In this document: positions 1-10,814 of the stretch, in pieces
Position numbering within the stretch: the stretch's first letter is position 1
Layout: every line of letters begins with the position of its first letter
Assembly (NCBI GenBank): GCA_037042915.1
Contig: CM073203.1
Coordinates: 2,728,001 to 2,792,000 of the forward strand
From: Auricularia sp. M13
Taxonomy: Eukaryota > Basidiomycota > Agaricomycetes > Auriculariales > Auriculariaceae
DNA length: 64,000 nt
Reading direction: 5' to 3'
The notes under the pieces: model-generated
Databases searched by the model: none
What the model saw: the letters and a program-made list of their open reading frames with translations, nothing else
What the model was told of the DNA's origin: nothing
Position numbers and translations under genes: made by a program

Positions 1-297
1 CGAATCGCCACTAAGTACTCATGACAGGCTTCGTGCAGTGTTCCCCGAGTTGTCAGGATCGGCTGCTCGACGGCAGAAACCCACATAGGCCCTAGGGAAC
101 TGCGGAGAGAGCATGAGGTCCGTGCGGCCGGACTTGCGCAAGCTCTGTACTTATTCCACAGAGGGTACGAAAAGTGCTTCAGATGACGAGGGTCCATATA
201 GGTAGTGTCACTGAGAGCCGGCCCGAGTAGTCGGTAAATCCGTTCCACCTCGCTGTGAGCGTTGTCTATGGTCTCGAGGTGAGAGATGGAGAAAAGG

Positions 298-393
298 TAG
301 ACTCAACTAAGCCCGCTCGGCGCCAGCCGAGCGCCCTCGCAGAGGGGCTTATGACTCAGTCCGCTAAATCGGGGACCTAGGATTATAGAATAG
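298..393 (+). repeat. Left terminal inverted repeat of the 990-bp element
   Basis: This arm pairs with 1201-1287 on the other strand. A local hairpin GCTCGGC-GCCA-GCCGAGC lies near the outer end, enclosed by a longer AAGCCC...GGGGCTT pairing. The inner part, from GTCCGCT to GAATAG, is nearly identical to the right arm. Confidence 0.8.
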
Positions 394-1200
394 TGCATCC
401 TCCTCAACTCCTGGCGACTCGCTACAAGCACCAAAACTGTAGCCAAGGACCATCTCTACCTGAATATATAGACAGAATAGCCGCAGGGTATGTGCAAACT
501 GCTCTGGTGGGGAGGCAATGGAGCTCTTCATTTTTTCTACATCCTCTAGGCATATCTTGTGTCATGATTATTCAGTCGTCCTCAAAGGTTATTAATCAAT
601 CATATCAAATAGTTCTATGAAGCTTTTCATAAAAGATATGCACGCTAGGAGCTGCCGTTTCATGGGAATGCAACTTCCCGTAGGCGGAGAGGGCAAATCC
701 GGGAGCAATGTCGGAAGTATATCCGCTCCATCAGACCCGCGACCGACGCTCGTGTCGGCGGCCAAACGCAGATTCAGGGGCCAAGAAACGACGCCTTATG
801 CAAGAAAATGACTTATTAAGTTCCCAAAACATAGATTCTGAAGCACAATTCCCGATTTTATGTGATAAATGGGTCATGAATTCGGAGCGGCATGCCACAA
901 TGCAGCGTATATTACCTGCGACGAGACCAGAGGTCGTTCAAATCGGCCAAAATTAATTTATCGCATAGATATAGACCTAATTGAATTTTCAAATCTGTGA
1001 GGTAGTCTTTCTGAGTGTATCGGGCTCTTCGAGGAGCTGTGTATTGTCGGGTTGAGGCTGTCGCGACCCCCGACTGATTTGCTGCCTTCGACGAGAGGAA
1101 TGGCTATATTAAAATATGCTGAGTATCTGGAATAGTAGATATGCTTCTTGGCTTTCAATTCTACTTATTAACTTAGGTTTTAAAATGTGTCGTTCAGCTG

Positions 1201-1287
1201 CTATTCTATAATCCTAGGTCCCCCGTATAGCGGACTTTGGCACAAACCCCTCCGGCTGCCGGCCGGAGGGGTTTGGTTCCGAATCTA
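1201..1287 (-). repeat. Right terminal inverted repeat of the 990-bp element
   Basis: Inverted partner of 298-393. The hairpin here is AAACCCCTCCGGC paired with GCCGGAGGGGTTT. Its sequence differs from the left hairpin but its position is the same, so structure appears better conserved than sequence. Confidence 0.8.
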
Positions 1288-1401
1288 GAGAAAAGGCCTG
1301 GCTGGCTCGGAATCCGGATTTCGGGAGCAAATTGATCTACACCCGGCGTTCACCGTGATAGGAGTTCCAAATTGCTCTTCGCTTTAAATTTGACGCACAT
1401 C

Positions 1402-1984
1402 ATGTCGAGCCAACCCTTGTCAGTCCAGCGGGCAGAAATTAAGTTACGGTACCGAATAAACGCCCACTTCTGTGTTAGATTTCCCAATATCCGAGCCCTC
1501 GACGACCCACCACAGCGCCAATACACGGTAGTCCGCGGCCATCGAACGCCTTGCTACGCGCTGGCGTGGAAGTGCCGTGCGCATAAATACGCAACGCGCA
1601 TCACGGAGGCGAATATGGGTCTGGATGTGAGCAACGTCGGCGAGGAGGCTCTCGTGAGGTGGCTCAACGAGTACAACTTCCCGTGCGTCGCCTTCTGTTT
1701 CCGAATTCCGATGCTGACCTCGATACTTTACTTTACTTATCTCCAGCCGCACCCAGCGTCCGATTATATACGTCGGAAATGACGGCGACTTCTATTTGGT
1801 CGCCATGTTCAACGGACGGCACTTTCCGGATTTCGCAGCGCGCGCACAGGACCCGGACGACCCGCTCATTGTGGCTGCCAGACGTGTTTTGTTCGTCACT
1901 GATGAGCTCCAGCCCACCTTCAAGTGGTACCGTTTTCCCATGGATTGGGCGGAATACAATTACGACCAGGACGAAGAGGAGTAG
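1402..1984 (+). CDS. Orphan protein, copy A (paralogue of the gene at 38265)
   Basis: I do not recognise the family. The start ATG opens MSSQPL. A first intron runs from GTCAGT to TTAG (about 1420-1479), a rule that also works in the paralogue at 38265. A second exon contains GHRTPCYALAWKC and TRITEAN, followed by NVGEEALVRW. After a second intron (near 1690-1755) the last exon reads NDGDFYLVAMFN, DDPLIVAA and FVTDELQPTFKWYRFPMDW, and ends in an acidic tail, DQDEEE. Total length is roughly 175 residues, with no signal peptide or membrane segment. Both copies keep the same exon structure and protein frame while codons differ, which supports real coding. The promoter sits next to the 990-bp transposon, which may have altered expression (inference). 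Confidence 0.65.
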
Positions 1985-2637
1985 CGATAGGTTCACTTTG
2001 AAACATGCCTGCATATCTGACTCCGGTCTCTTTCCTTAAGGTTTACGAACCTCCAAATCAAAGACCTTGTCTGCAGCCCTGTCTGATTGGCTTGAAATGA
2101 GCGATTTGAATCTGCTTAGGTCTTTTGCCCAAGATCTCAACGTCGGCCTTATCCTAGTTCTATTCAAATATTGCAGCGAGTGCATGTACTCGTTGACTCC
2201 CTGCTCAGCATGAGCCATCCAACTTTTACGCACGCCCGAGTGAGTGGGAATTTGCACTTTGCAACCGGAGACATGGTGGCAACGACTCGGCAAATGTCGC
2301 CGCGGTGCCGGCGCTTGGAAGCTTATTGCCGCACAATCCCCAGGGCCGCCGTTCATAGTCTTGTCGGACACAGGAAATGCAGTGCCAACTTAATACCTGA
2401 GGCCAAGTTCATTTCTCTCAAATCTCACCGGAACCGTCTTCCCCGGTGTCGGAGGAATGCCTGGCAGGCGCTGCTTCAGAGCTTCTAGCGTCGACCGCGC
2501 CATGAACTCGCATCTGCCAACGAGGCCTCCGGCCGGCAATTTGGGGCTTATAATCTTCATCTGCGCGTATTGGACCGAGTCCCAGCTTGCTCTCAGCCTC
2601 TGTCGAGTCTCTGCCAGTGTTGCCCGACCGCGCGATA

Positions 2638-4119
2638 ATGTCGCTGTTTGCTACTAGTCTTGCCTCTGTGGACAAGCTCGTCAATCGGAACCCCCTGGCA
2701 CAGGCTGCCGGGCGTGCGGGGGCGAACCTCTTTGGAGTTGGCGATAAGCCATCCGTCTCGGACAGTGCGTTCGGCCATTACGCTTTCTCATCGCGCCGCT
2801 GAGGAGGCGCTATAGAGCTTTATGACGACCTCGTCCACTACTTCAGATACTCCTCCACTGCCTATGCAATCATCATCCCTGGGCCAGATCTTGTACCTCT
2901 CCGCCCGAATGGCGCAAAACTTGTCACGAAGGCAAGAGTCTCCAGACCGTGGGAGGGGTACGATGCTGATACTGGATGCAGCTCTTCGACCTTCTCACCG
3001 ACACGCACGGATACATCGCACGAGACGACTCAAAGAAAGAGATCATCCTTGCGTTCCGGGGAAGGTGCGGGAAATAGTCCTCTGGCTAATGCTACTTACT
3101 GATCATGTGATCCCGACGCCAAGCGTGAGCCCCGCAAACTTTATCACCGACTTCACGGCGCCCCTTGTAGACTGGGACACGCAAGCCCCGTCGGTCGCCG
3201 CTCCAGGTACCTAAATCAAGCTCCATCGTAATATGAATTCGCTTCTGAGCTGACCCTTCCGCACAGCTGGTGTGAAGGTCCATCTCGGCTTCCAAACAGC
3301 GTATAACTCTACTTATATTATTAAACTTTTTCTCACATGTCAATGATCTTCCGCAGATGGCGGACAGTAGCTCAGAAAGCTATGGAAGTGATGACCGCAG
3401 AAGCTGCGCTCTACCCTGACCATTCGATCGTTGTCTGCGGTCACTCCTCGGCGGCGCTTTGTCCGTAATCGCAGCGGCTACGATCCAGGCGACCTTCCCC
3501 ACGAGGTAAATTCGGCAGCCTTGTTCAAATCGCCGTTAATTTATAGGAACTCACAATTTTGGTAGGTCGGTGCGGCTCTACACGTATGGCCAGCCGCGCA
3601 CCGGCAACGCGTTGTTTGCCTCATGGGTCAATAACCTTATCGACGGCACGAGATCCTTCAGAGGTATGTGTCTACTCCATCGCATCATGTAAGTGCTTGA
3701 CGGGTGTCCGTGAAAGTGGTTCACTCGAACGACGGGTAAGCTCACACTGTATCAAGCATCGGTTGCCCGAAGTCTGAATCTCTCAGCGTTCCGACCATGG
3801 TTCCCGAATCGCTCGGTTACGCGCACCAGGGTCAGTCATCTCTCCTTCCTCCCGAGTTCTGCCGCCGACCTCAATCGTATGGTAGGCACGGAATATTGGG
3901 CTCTCAGCCCGCATTCCCCGGCAGCTACGCGCATCTGCGTCGAGCCTGGACAATTGGAGGATCCGAAAGGATCGAAAAAGATACCCAGCACGGGAATTAA
4001 CCCGGCTCACTTGATGGTGAGCTTTCTCTTTCCTGCGTGCAAGCCAGCTGGGCTACTGATGTCTTACTTTCATGGAACAGTACTTCGGGATCTTTTATGT
4101 GACGCCTTTCCTCATCTGA
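2638..4119 (+). CDS. Class 3 lipase / feruloyl-esterase-like, frameshifted at the active site
   Basis: An alpha/beta hydrolase of the Lipase_3 family that would hydrolyse ester bonds of acylglycerols or related esters. Visible pieces in order are YDDLVHYFRYSSTAYA, THGYIARDD followed by KEIILAFRG, a VKVHLGFQTAYNS block, and YPDHSIVVCGHS with the nucleophile Ser. Next come GGALSVIAAATIQATFP, VRLYTYGQPRTGN, VVHSNDGVPTMVPESLGY with the likely catalytic Asp, GTEYW, and HLMYFG with the likely catalytic His. At least five short GT..AG introns separate these. Between GHS and GGALS (about 3440) one base is missing: GGTCACTCCTCGGCGGC reads out of frame, whereas one more C would give GHSLGG. The start is uncertain; no clear signal peptide was found. 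It is either an early pseudogene or a sequence error in a normal gene. Confidence 0.75.
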
Positions 4120-4297
4120 TGCGGTCGCACATGAGGCAAGCCTTCGTGGACAGACAGATGTTGGGCGTGATACCGCATACCTAGTAGTGTCTTCCTCGCC
4201 AAGAAGCTCCTTTGCCTCAGCAGCAGTGTCCATGGTGATATGGTTCTATGTATATCTGTACTGTACATTGCATTTACAATCCTCCATAATGTACTCC

Positions 4298-5497
4298 TCA
4301 AACATTGTATTCCTTCCTCGTCGGGACGAACGTAAGCCGGCCAGCCCTGGCCAGCCGGGGCAGGGCGTTCTCGAGCGTCGCACGCGTGCGCATCTCGAAC
4401 TGGGAATTCCACCAATCCGGGGCGTCTGCGCTGATCTGCACGGTGGTCGTCCGCGCGGCGAATGCGGCCTCATCGAGCTGCTCCCAGTCCAGCCCGCCAA
4501 ATGCGTCGTGTCGCGCGTGGCAGAGCCCACCAGTGTTGACGATTAACCGCGCAGGGCGGACGGCGCTGCGGATGACCGCGGAGACGAGCCCGATGAAGTC
4601 GTCGTCTGGGATGTAGGCTTCGGGCTCGAATATCAGGATCTTGAGCGAGCGACAATGTGACATGCTCCCGCAGAATGCATCGCGCATCTGGTCTGAGATG
4701 ATCAGAGACTGGGCAGGCGCAGGGAGTGGCTGTTCGTACTCACCAGTTATGGGGCCGGAAACCATGATACGGAACATCCACAGCGCATCAGCCTGAGATC
4801 GCAAAACGGCGTCAAAAGCATCTAGATTCCCGGCAGACAGCGTTGCGCTCAGAGCACGGAGAAGAACGTTGCCGTGTTGGCCTCCGGACTCGATCCAGGG
4901 AGCCAATGCAGCGAGACGCTCATCGGCCAGCGTCATGCGCGTGGCACACGGTCGTTCGAACTGCGGGCGAACATCTGCAGGCGCCGCGTCGGCAAGAAGG
5001 AGAGGGTCGAGCTCCAGCGACCTCAGGCCGCGGAGCGGGGCTAGCGCGAGCGCAAAGTGCGCCGCGGAGGCGAACATCGCGCCGCGCAGCACGAGCGACT
5101 GCAGCGACGCGTACAGCGGCGCGGTGAAGGGGAGCGTGGTGGCGACGCGCTGCTGGCGGGCGACGAACGCTGCGCCCGTCAAGCGGACGCCCGGGAGGCG
5201 CGCGTGCAGCGACTGCGCGAAGCGGTCCCACGGCATCCAGCCGCGCTCCGCAAAGCGCAGCAGGCGGACGTGCCCGAGGAGGCGCGGGTGGCCGCGCAGG
5301 CCATCCAGGCGGGCATCGACGGCCTCGCGCGGCGCGTCGAGCGCGAGGAGCGAGAAGAGATGGTACTGGCTGGAAGCCCGCCATGCTGTGCACGTCAGGC
5401 TGCATGCCCGCAGCGTCTGCCTGTCGTTCCAGAGAAAGTCGATAATCCGGTCTGTGAGTTCGGGCGGAAGGCGGCTCAGGTGCGACTCGGCAGGCAT
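4298..5497 (-). CDS. F-box domain protein
   Basis: Single-exon gene of 399 residues. The N-terminus reads LSRLPPELTDRIIDFLW then ACSLTCTAWR (about residues 7-42). This is the F-box signature that binds Skp1 in SCF ubiquitin ligases. The rest is leucine- and alanine-rich and lacks clean leucine-rich repeats. The C-terminal half (FCGSMSHCRSLKILIFEP) resembles the variable substrate-binding region of the large Agaricomycete F-box family. The start is the first Met of the frame and places the F-box at the usual distance. Several long frames on the opposite strand are GC-rich shadows. The substrate is unknown. Confidence 0.85.
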   Translation of the reverse strand: MPAESHLSRLPPELTDRIIDFLWNDRQTLRACSLTCTAWRASSQYHLFSLLALDAPREAVDARLDGLRGHPRLLGHVRLLRFAERGWMPWDRFAQSLHARLPGVRLTGAAFVARQQRVATTLPFTAPLYASLQSLVLRGAMFASAAHFALALAPLRGLRSLELDPLLLADAAPADVRPQFERPCATRMTLADERLAALAPWIESGGQHGNVLLRALSATLSAGNLDAFDAVLRSQADALWMFRIMVSGPITGEYEQPLPAPAQSLIISDQMRDAFCGSMSHCRSLKILIFEPEAYIPDDDFIGLVSAVIRSAVRPARLIVNTGGLCHARHDAFGGLDWEQLDEAAFAARTTTVQISADAPDWWNSQFEMRTRATLENALPRLARAGRLTFVPTRKEYNV

Positions 5498-6611
5498 GCT
5501 CAGTGAAATATCTTGGTATCAGAGATCGTCTTTAAGGCCTAAAGGCTCCAACAGTGAGCCGTTGCGGGCCGTCTCACCCATTTCGCTTCGTGTCGTTCTG
5601 GAACAAAGACCGACCATCGGTGTTTCGGCACACACCGGCGCGAGTCCAGGATCGTCAATACGAGTCGAAGCTGTAGTGTGGTAAGTGAGCCTTCTACTAT
5701 ACAAGGGTGAGAGGAAACTTTTACTGCACGCGTTACGCCCCCCAAGAGAGCAGCATTAGCGTCCAGCCGATCCCTCAGTTGACGTGCGTGTGACCGTGGG
5801 ATCAGTATCCTGACGGATAGGTAATCTCTTTAGGTTAATCAGCACTGTTATGATTCATGTCTTTGATGCGTTGTCGAAAGTGTCGCCGCATACAGTACTT
5901 AAAGACGGGGAGACAGGACGATGATATCTTGTCAGTCGCTTCTGTTCGGCATCCCACAGCGAAGCACTTTGCTGGCAACTTCTTGACATCTGCGGAGCCA
6001 ATGAAGTGGGAAAGTGTAGATCTGATTCCGCGTTGCAGCCATCGTCCGAAGCGCGGACCTCCAACGAATGAACGCATGCGCAGCGTATGCAGTGGTGCAG
6101 GGCCGCGAATCCAGGAGTTGAGGCTGAGGCTAATTGGGACGAATGAACCCAGCGAGGGATATCGGCGTCGTCAAGCGATGAGCACGTGCCGTGTCGAAGG
6201 CATCGTAAGTCCAACCCGAAGCAGAACAGGTATACGAGCAGAGGTGCGAGGAGTGAATATAGTAGCGGAGAGGTCAGGGAGACTCGTCGGAGATGGATGC
6301 GGGCCCGACAGGTTGCGCGGTATGTAACACAGGGACTCGGAGCTGCGGCGCAGCCAGCAGTGACGGCCGCAACATTTTCGAACCGTCGAAGAGCATTGAG
6401 CAACTTGAAGGCCGAAGGAGCGAAGTCAATTAGCACGGTGGGTGCGCGGTCAACGTCCGCAGGTGGTAAGAAAGCTGCAAATGCGCGTTTAGTTTAGAGC
6501 ATTAATGACTGTAGTATACACTGTGAGTCGGCCGTCGGCGGTGGAGTGAGCGTAGCGAAAATTCGAGAAACCCCAGATAACAAACAGATATGGCCTTCCA
6601 GGTTTAATGGC
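5498..6611. other. Intergenic region without a convincing gene
   Basis: Open frames exist on both strands (for example 5855-6436, minus, 193 codons with one hydrophobic stretch). They overlap one another, show no family motif and have no obvious intron-supported extension. I see no repeat or RNA gene here. Confidence 0.4.
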
Positions 6612-8029
6612 TCAGCTGATGATACAGTCAGAGTCAAGCCCGTTCTGGCGGAGCTCGGCTTCGAACACGGCGTCGAGCGAGCCGTCGAAATTTATATACG
6701 GACACCCGCTGCGGAAAGAGATCAGCAAGAGCCAAGCAACACAACGGAAGGCAGGAAACAAGCACTCACTCGAACTCCAGGCTCGCGCCGCGCGGGACGT
6801 CTGCGAGCGTGACGATCACGCGTTTCCGGCGGGTGCTGTCGTCGTAGTCGCTTTCGCCCAGCTGGGTTCTGTTCGTGCGTAGACGGATGTCAATGGGCGG
6901 GCGATTCTTCGAGGACGATGACGATGATTGCGTAGAAGAAGTAAGCTGGCTTGTCCAGTTTGAGGAGGCCGATTGTGGAGAGGCGGGCGCGGAGGATAAC
7001 GGTTTCGCCGTCGAAGAGGGAGTCAGGGGTGCGGCGGGAAGGATGGAGAGACGCGAGTCGAGATGCGTCGGGGGCGAGTCGTCGACAAGGCCCACGGAGA
7101 CAATCCACGTTCCCGCGGGCTTTTGCCATCGTTCTGCCGCGCCGGCAATGCTGAATTGCAGGCACCATATTCGACCTGAACTGTGATCAGACCGGACTGT
7201 ACAGTACGGGTATAATGGAAGCAGTGCGGACCTCGGGCGATGAATTCGACGCGGACGGCGCGCGAGACACGCATGCGTTTCTGGAAGTGGGCGAGATGCA
7301 GGGTGACCTTGAACGCGCCGTGTTCGCCAGGGGCGTTCTCCACGTGCACAATATCGGCAGGCGGGGCCCCGAGCAGGACTTCATCTGTTGCGCTGAGGCC
7401 TGCGCACCCGGGAGAGCGGCGCAGCCGTTGGAACAATACATCGTCCGAGATGAGCAGGCACGCCTGCCGCGCCTCCGCAATGACCGCGGGCGTGAGCGGG
7501 AACGACATGAGCAGGTCGACGAGTGATATCTGATTCTGGTGCTGGTCCTCGGAGCTCTTGAGTATCGCCCAGTACAACGGCGTGTGGCCTTCGATGGACC
7601 GTTCCTGGAGGATGGCCTCCAGCGATAGATTCCGCGCCCGACACGCCTCCGCGCACGACTGCAGGATCGAAATGGCGTCGGGGGACGAGCCGAGCTTGAC
7701 CAGATCGCGGACCTGCGCGCGCGCTGCCGTCAGCTGGATTCGAACTCGCGGCCTGCAATGCTGCTGCGCACCAGGCCGAGCACCGTCTGCTTCATGTCCT
7801 TGTCGACGCGCGACAAGCTCAGGAACGGGAACCACGCCGATGCCGAGGGCGACTTGGGCGCAATGCCCAGCTTCAGCTGCGAGGTCGTGGGCGAGGGCAA
7901 CGGCCGCGGCTTGACATCAGCCGGGGGTTGGCTCGAGCTCGCTGCCGCCGACGTCGACGGCGAGATCTGGTCGTAGGCCGGCGGCGCGTCTTCAGGCGTC
8001 TCTGCAAGCGTCTTGGGGTCGATAATCAT
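6612..8029 (-). CDS. Ankyrin-type protein of unknown function
   Basis: At least four exons. Exon 1 opens MIIDPKTLAETPEDAPPAYDQ, a disordered Ser/Pro-rich leader. It joins after VLGL, through a 59-bp intron (GTGCGCAG...GCGCAG), to VRDLVKLG, which continues into SILQSCAEACRARN. An ankyrin-like segment EGHTPLYWAILK follows at about residue 125, then a beta-rich region with KVTLHLAHFQKRMRVSRA. A second intron before FSIAGAAERW leads to TWIVSVGLVDD, then a Ser-rich tract and RKRVIVTLADVPRG. The last intron (GTGAGT...CCGCAG) gives the short final exon INFDGSLDAVFEAELRQNG. Related proteins are common and uncharacterised in Agaricomycetes. The role is unknown; ankyrin repeats suggest protein binding. 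Confidence 0.75.
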
Positions 8030-8969
8030 GCTGGTTCGTGGTCAACGTGGCGTGGATGGTAGGGTTTAAAGGCTGCGCTGCGGTTCAAACCCGCCCCAAC
8101 CGCCATGGCGTGCGCGCAGCACGGACGCAAATCCGCAGCCACCGGATCCTGGCACACGACTTTGCACAGACCACAGTCCATAGTCAACGATCCAGCAACG
8201 ATCGGACAGCTCGCTATAGGATTGGATTGAGCTATAGGTGAGAGTATTGTACTGCGTTAAGGCTCTAATTTTCCCGAAATTTTATGTCTAGTCATTTAGT
8301 CTCTTCAGATATCGTCGGTCGAGATGACCAGAACTTTGACAGCAACACCGTCCCTGAACGGCGTCTGAACATAACTGCTTCGGGCGCAGCAAAAAAGCGC
8401 GCATAGTGCTTGACGAATATACTTCCGAGTTACTCTGAACGCGCTCCTCGTTTGCGAGCCAAGTCCTGTCACCAGATCCCCCTCACAGCTTGTGTCGCCA
8501 GCATCTAATACAGTCGCGAGAGCTCGAAGGCGAAACGAGGGAGGACTGAGATGACGACAATCCGGGACATTTGCATGAGGGATTTGAAGGACTCGCGATC
8601 ACATCACTGTTCAACAGTCAATCAGTTCACAGACTTCGTGACACGCAGTCCCATCAGGCGCTCACCGTCTCCTAATCAGTCCTAGGAGTACTATAGAAAT
8701 GCGATTACTACACCTTTCTGAAATATCTTAGAATGCTACCTATCCTTGAGACGATGTTCAACAGTTCCTGTGTTGCGCTGTCACACGCCTCAGTTGACAG
8801 TCAGCGGCAAGGAATCGAAGGCTTCCACGAGGAACTCAGAAACAAGGAAGAGTTTGTCAATGCAGTCTATTACGGAGAGTACCCCGTGTAGATAATTTTT
8901 CGTGGAGACCAGTAAGGAACGAATGGACGGCTCGCGCAAGCCACAACCCCATGTCTCAGGAGTGCGCAT
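8030..8969. other. Intergenic region, nothing recognised
   Basis: This roughly 0.94-kb stretch lies between the start of the ankyrin-type gene and the stop of the secreted protein gene. No frame with family motifs, repeat pair or RNA gene was found. Confidence 0.4.
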
Positions 8970-9636
8970 TTAGAGCAGGCCGAGGAGGCCGAGGACAAGC
9001 TTGAGGAGGCCGCCGACGGTGCCGGTGACGCCGACGAGGAGGGGCGCAATGAGCGAGAGGACACCGGCAATGACGACGTTGAGCTGGACGAAGAGCGCCT
9101 TGAGGCAGATGTCGAGCTGGACAATGGCGGTCACGTTCACGCCGATCTTGGCGACGGCGGCGATGCAAGCGCTGATGGCCTATTGAGAGACAATGCATCG
9201 TCAGGAATGAAGTGATGTCAAAAGGTGGCACGCACAATGAGGATGTCAGCGGCAACCTGGGCAATGACGCCGATCTGGACCGTGTTGCTGAGGTCGACAA
9301 CGACACCGATCTCGACGATAGCAGCAACGGCGGCCTTGATGAGGACGACAATCTGGCCGATGAGTGCGGAGCAGTCGCCACCCTTGACGAGGTCTGAACA
9401 GCAGTCAGAATCTGCGTCCGTGGAGAGAGAAAGGAGGGGCACGCACTAATCTTGTCAATGATGATGAAGATGTCGGCCTTGAGCTGGATGAGGACGTTGA
9501 GGATGCATTCGAGCGAGTCGACGCCGTTGTGGCGCGCCGCGAGCGCCATCTCGCGCGTCTCGGCCACGGGGCTCGCCGCGACGAACATGGAAAACGCCAG
9601 GATGGCGAGCACGACGGAGTATGCGCGGGAGACCAT
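8970..9636 (-). CDS. Hydrophobic small secreted protein
   Basis: Three exons encode a protein of about 185 residues. The start MVSRAYSVVLAILAFSMFVA is a typical signal peptide with likely cleavage near VAASPVAE. The mature part is almost entirely hydrophobic Val/Ile/Leu/Ala with four cysteines, in the contexts SLEC, GGDC, ISAC and LDIC, one or two per exon. Intron 1 begins GTGCGTGCCCC and ends TTCAG; intron 2 begins GTGCGTGCC and ends CAATAG. The protein ends GLLKLVLGLLGLL. A secreted, surface-active or membrane-associated role is inferred from composition only. It does not show the eight-cysteine pattern with CC doublets of class I/II hydrophobins. A TATA box lies about 107 bp upstream. Confidence 0.75.
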
Positions 9637-9742
9637 TACGGACGTAGTGGGTGGAGGGAGAGTGGGGTGTGGTAAGGGAGCGAGGAAGGACTGGACGCGA
9701 CCGAGGCTGGTGGCTGGGGAATTTACTCGTGAACCTGTACGC

Positions 9743-9750
9743 CTTTTATA
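9743..9750 (-). promoter_or_regulatory. TATA box of the secreted protein gene
   Basis: Reads TATAAAAG on the minus strand, about 107 bp upstream of the start codon at 9636. Confidence 0.6.
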
Positions 9751-10122
9751 CCCTCCCGAACCCCAAGCCATGCCGCAATGAAGATTTCCGTGGAACGCAT
9801 CGGCGCCCGAACCCTGGTAATTCAGTATCGCTTCGCTGGAAGCGGCGGTGGAGCATCAGCTGCATACGCGTCGGTTAACTTTTCAATGAGGTCAGACGTC
9901 CTCTGCGTCCTCCATCATCCTCAGAGGCCTGAGACCACATTCAATGAGCAAAAAGCACTGGACGCAACTGCAAGAAAGGCATAACGTGCGCATCCGCGAG
10001 AAAGACGGTGTCCGAAGAACGTGAGATCTAGAAACGTGAAGACCCGAAGGCGCCCGGGTGAAACGTCTTCTTTGTACGCGTTATGTCATGGCACCCCAAA
10101 CAATCTGCTGCCTCGGAGATGT

Positions 10123-10193
10123 GAGGAACACGTTGATAGTGAGCACTCGGCTCTCGGCGCGCCCGGCTTGATGGAGCTGCAGTGAGCACTCGG
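10123..10193 (+). repeat. Left terminal inverted repeat of the MULE-like element
   Basis: About 80 percent identical by eye to the inverted right end, with the core TGATAGTGAGCACTCGGCTC. Further GAGCACTCG copies follow at about 10183 and 10222. Confidence 0.85.
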
Positions 10194-10308
10194 CGCTGCC
10201 CCAGCTGCACTGCCTGCCGCCACAGCGAGCACTCGCTTGCCAAGAAGCACGGGCCAGACCTCCAGTGCTCGGTGTGGCGTGAGCGAGTGCGCGGCCATCC
10301 TCGCGCGA

Positions 10309-10384
10309 GCGCACGGACCATGCCGCTCAACGGATTCAACGGCCGTAAGCGCACGGACCGTGCAGCTGACCGGATTCAACGGCC
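10309..10384 (+). repeat. 40-bp tandem duplication near the left end
   Basis: Two units start at 10309 and 10349, each beginning GCGCACGGACC and ending CGGATTCAACGGCC. They lie in the subterminal region of the MULE-like element, where transposase-binding repeats are expected. Confidence 0.7.
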
Positions 10385-10737
10385 GCTCGTCTTGCGCTGG
10401 CCGCGACTGCTCCTATGCTATTGATGCATGACTCCGCCTTTATATACTCTAGCCCACGCTCTATTATCACCCAGGTGTTCCGCTCTGTGCGCAGTACCGA
10501 CTCAGCAGGTGCACACTGCTGTCTGTCCTGAGTATGTTCGAGCGACCGAGTGCCCTCCGCCCCAGTACCGCGACTCTTGCACTGGTTGTCTTACTTGTTT
10601 TTATTGCTGTTATTATCATCATCTTCAGCAATTTGCAGTTGGCGACATCGATGCTGGGGTACATAGACTCGGACGCTCGACCGCGATCGCTACATGCATA
10701 GAGCTGTGCAATTACGTTCTGTACGCAGCTGGCTAGG

Positions 10738-10745
10738 TATAAATG
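10738..10745 (+). promoter_or_regulatory. TATA box of the MULE-like transposase gene
   Basis: TATAAATG lies 70-77 bp upstream of the chosen start codon at 10815. A second TATATACT motif lies at about 10440. Confidence 0.55.
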
Positions 10746-10814
10746 AAGAGTCCATTCTGCTGAACGCAAGTCGCCCCGGGCAGGTGGTTGCGGATACTCG
10801 CAGCCCTGGTCGCG

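Larger units (their letters stand above)
298..1287. mobile_element. Non-autonomous DNA transposon (MITE-like), 990 bp
   Basis: The element is delimited by a perfect 9-bp direct repeat, GAGAAAAGG, at 289-297 and 1288-1296. Inside it the two ends are inverted copies. They start TAGACTCAACTAAGCCC on the left and, reverse-complemented, TAGATTCGGAACCAAACCC on the right, and share an almost identical inner block ending ACCTAGGATTATAGAATAG. Each arm also contains its own GC-rich hairpin just inside the terminus. The interior (394-1200) is AT-rich and holds no recognisable coding sequence. A 9-bp target duplication with long inverted ends fits a deletion derivative of a Mutator-like element, but hAT-like or other 8-9 bp systems cannot be excluded. 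The right end lies about 100 bp upstream of the start codon of the next gene. Confidence 0.8.

Noticed and set aside
1733-2014. Minus-strand frame with a signal-peptide-like start opposite orphan gene A
   Set aside because: The paralogue at 38265 conserves the plus-strand protein, not this frame.
4843-5684. Long plus-strand frames opposite the F-box gene
   Set aside because: Arg/Ala-rich shadow frames of a GC-rich coding region; no motif, and the minus strand has a clear F-box.
5855-6436. Minus-strand 193-codon frame with a hydrophobic stretch
   Set aside because: An equally long plus-strand frame overlaps it, there is no family signal, and I found no splice-supported extension.
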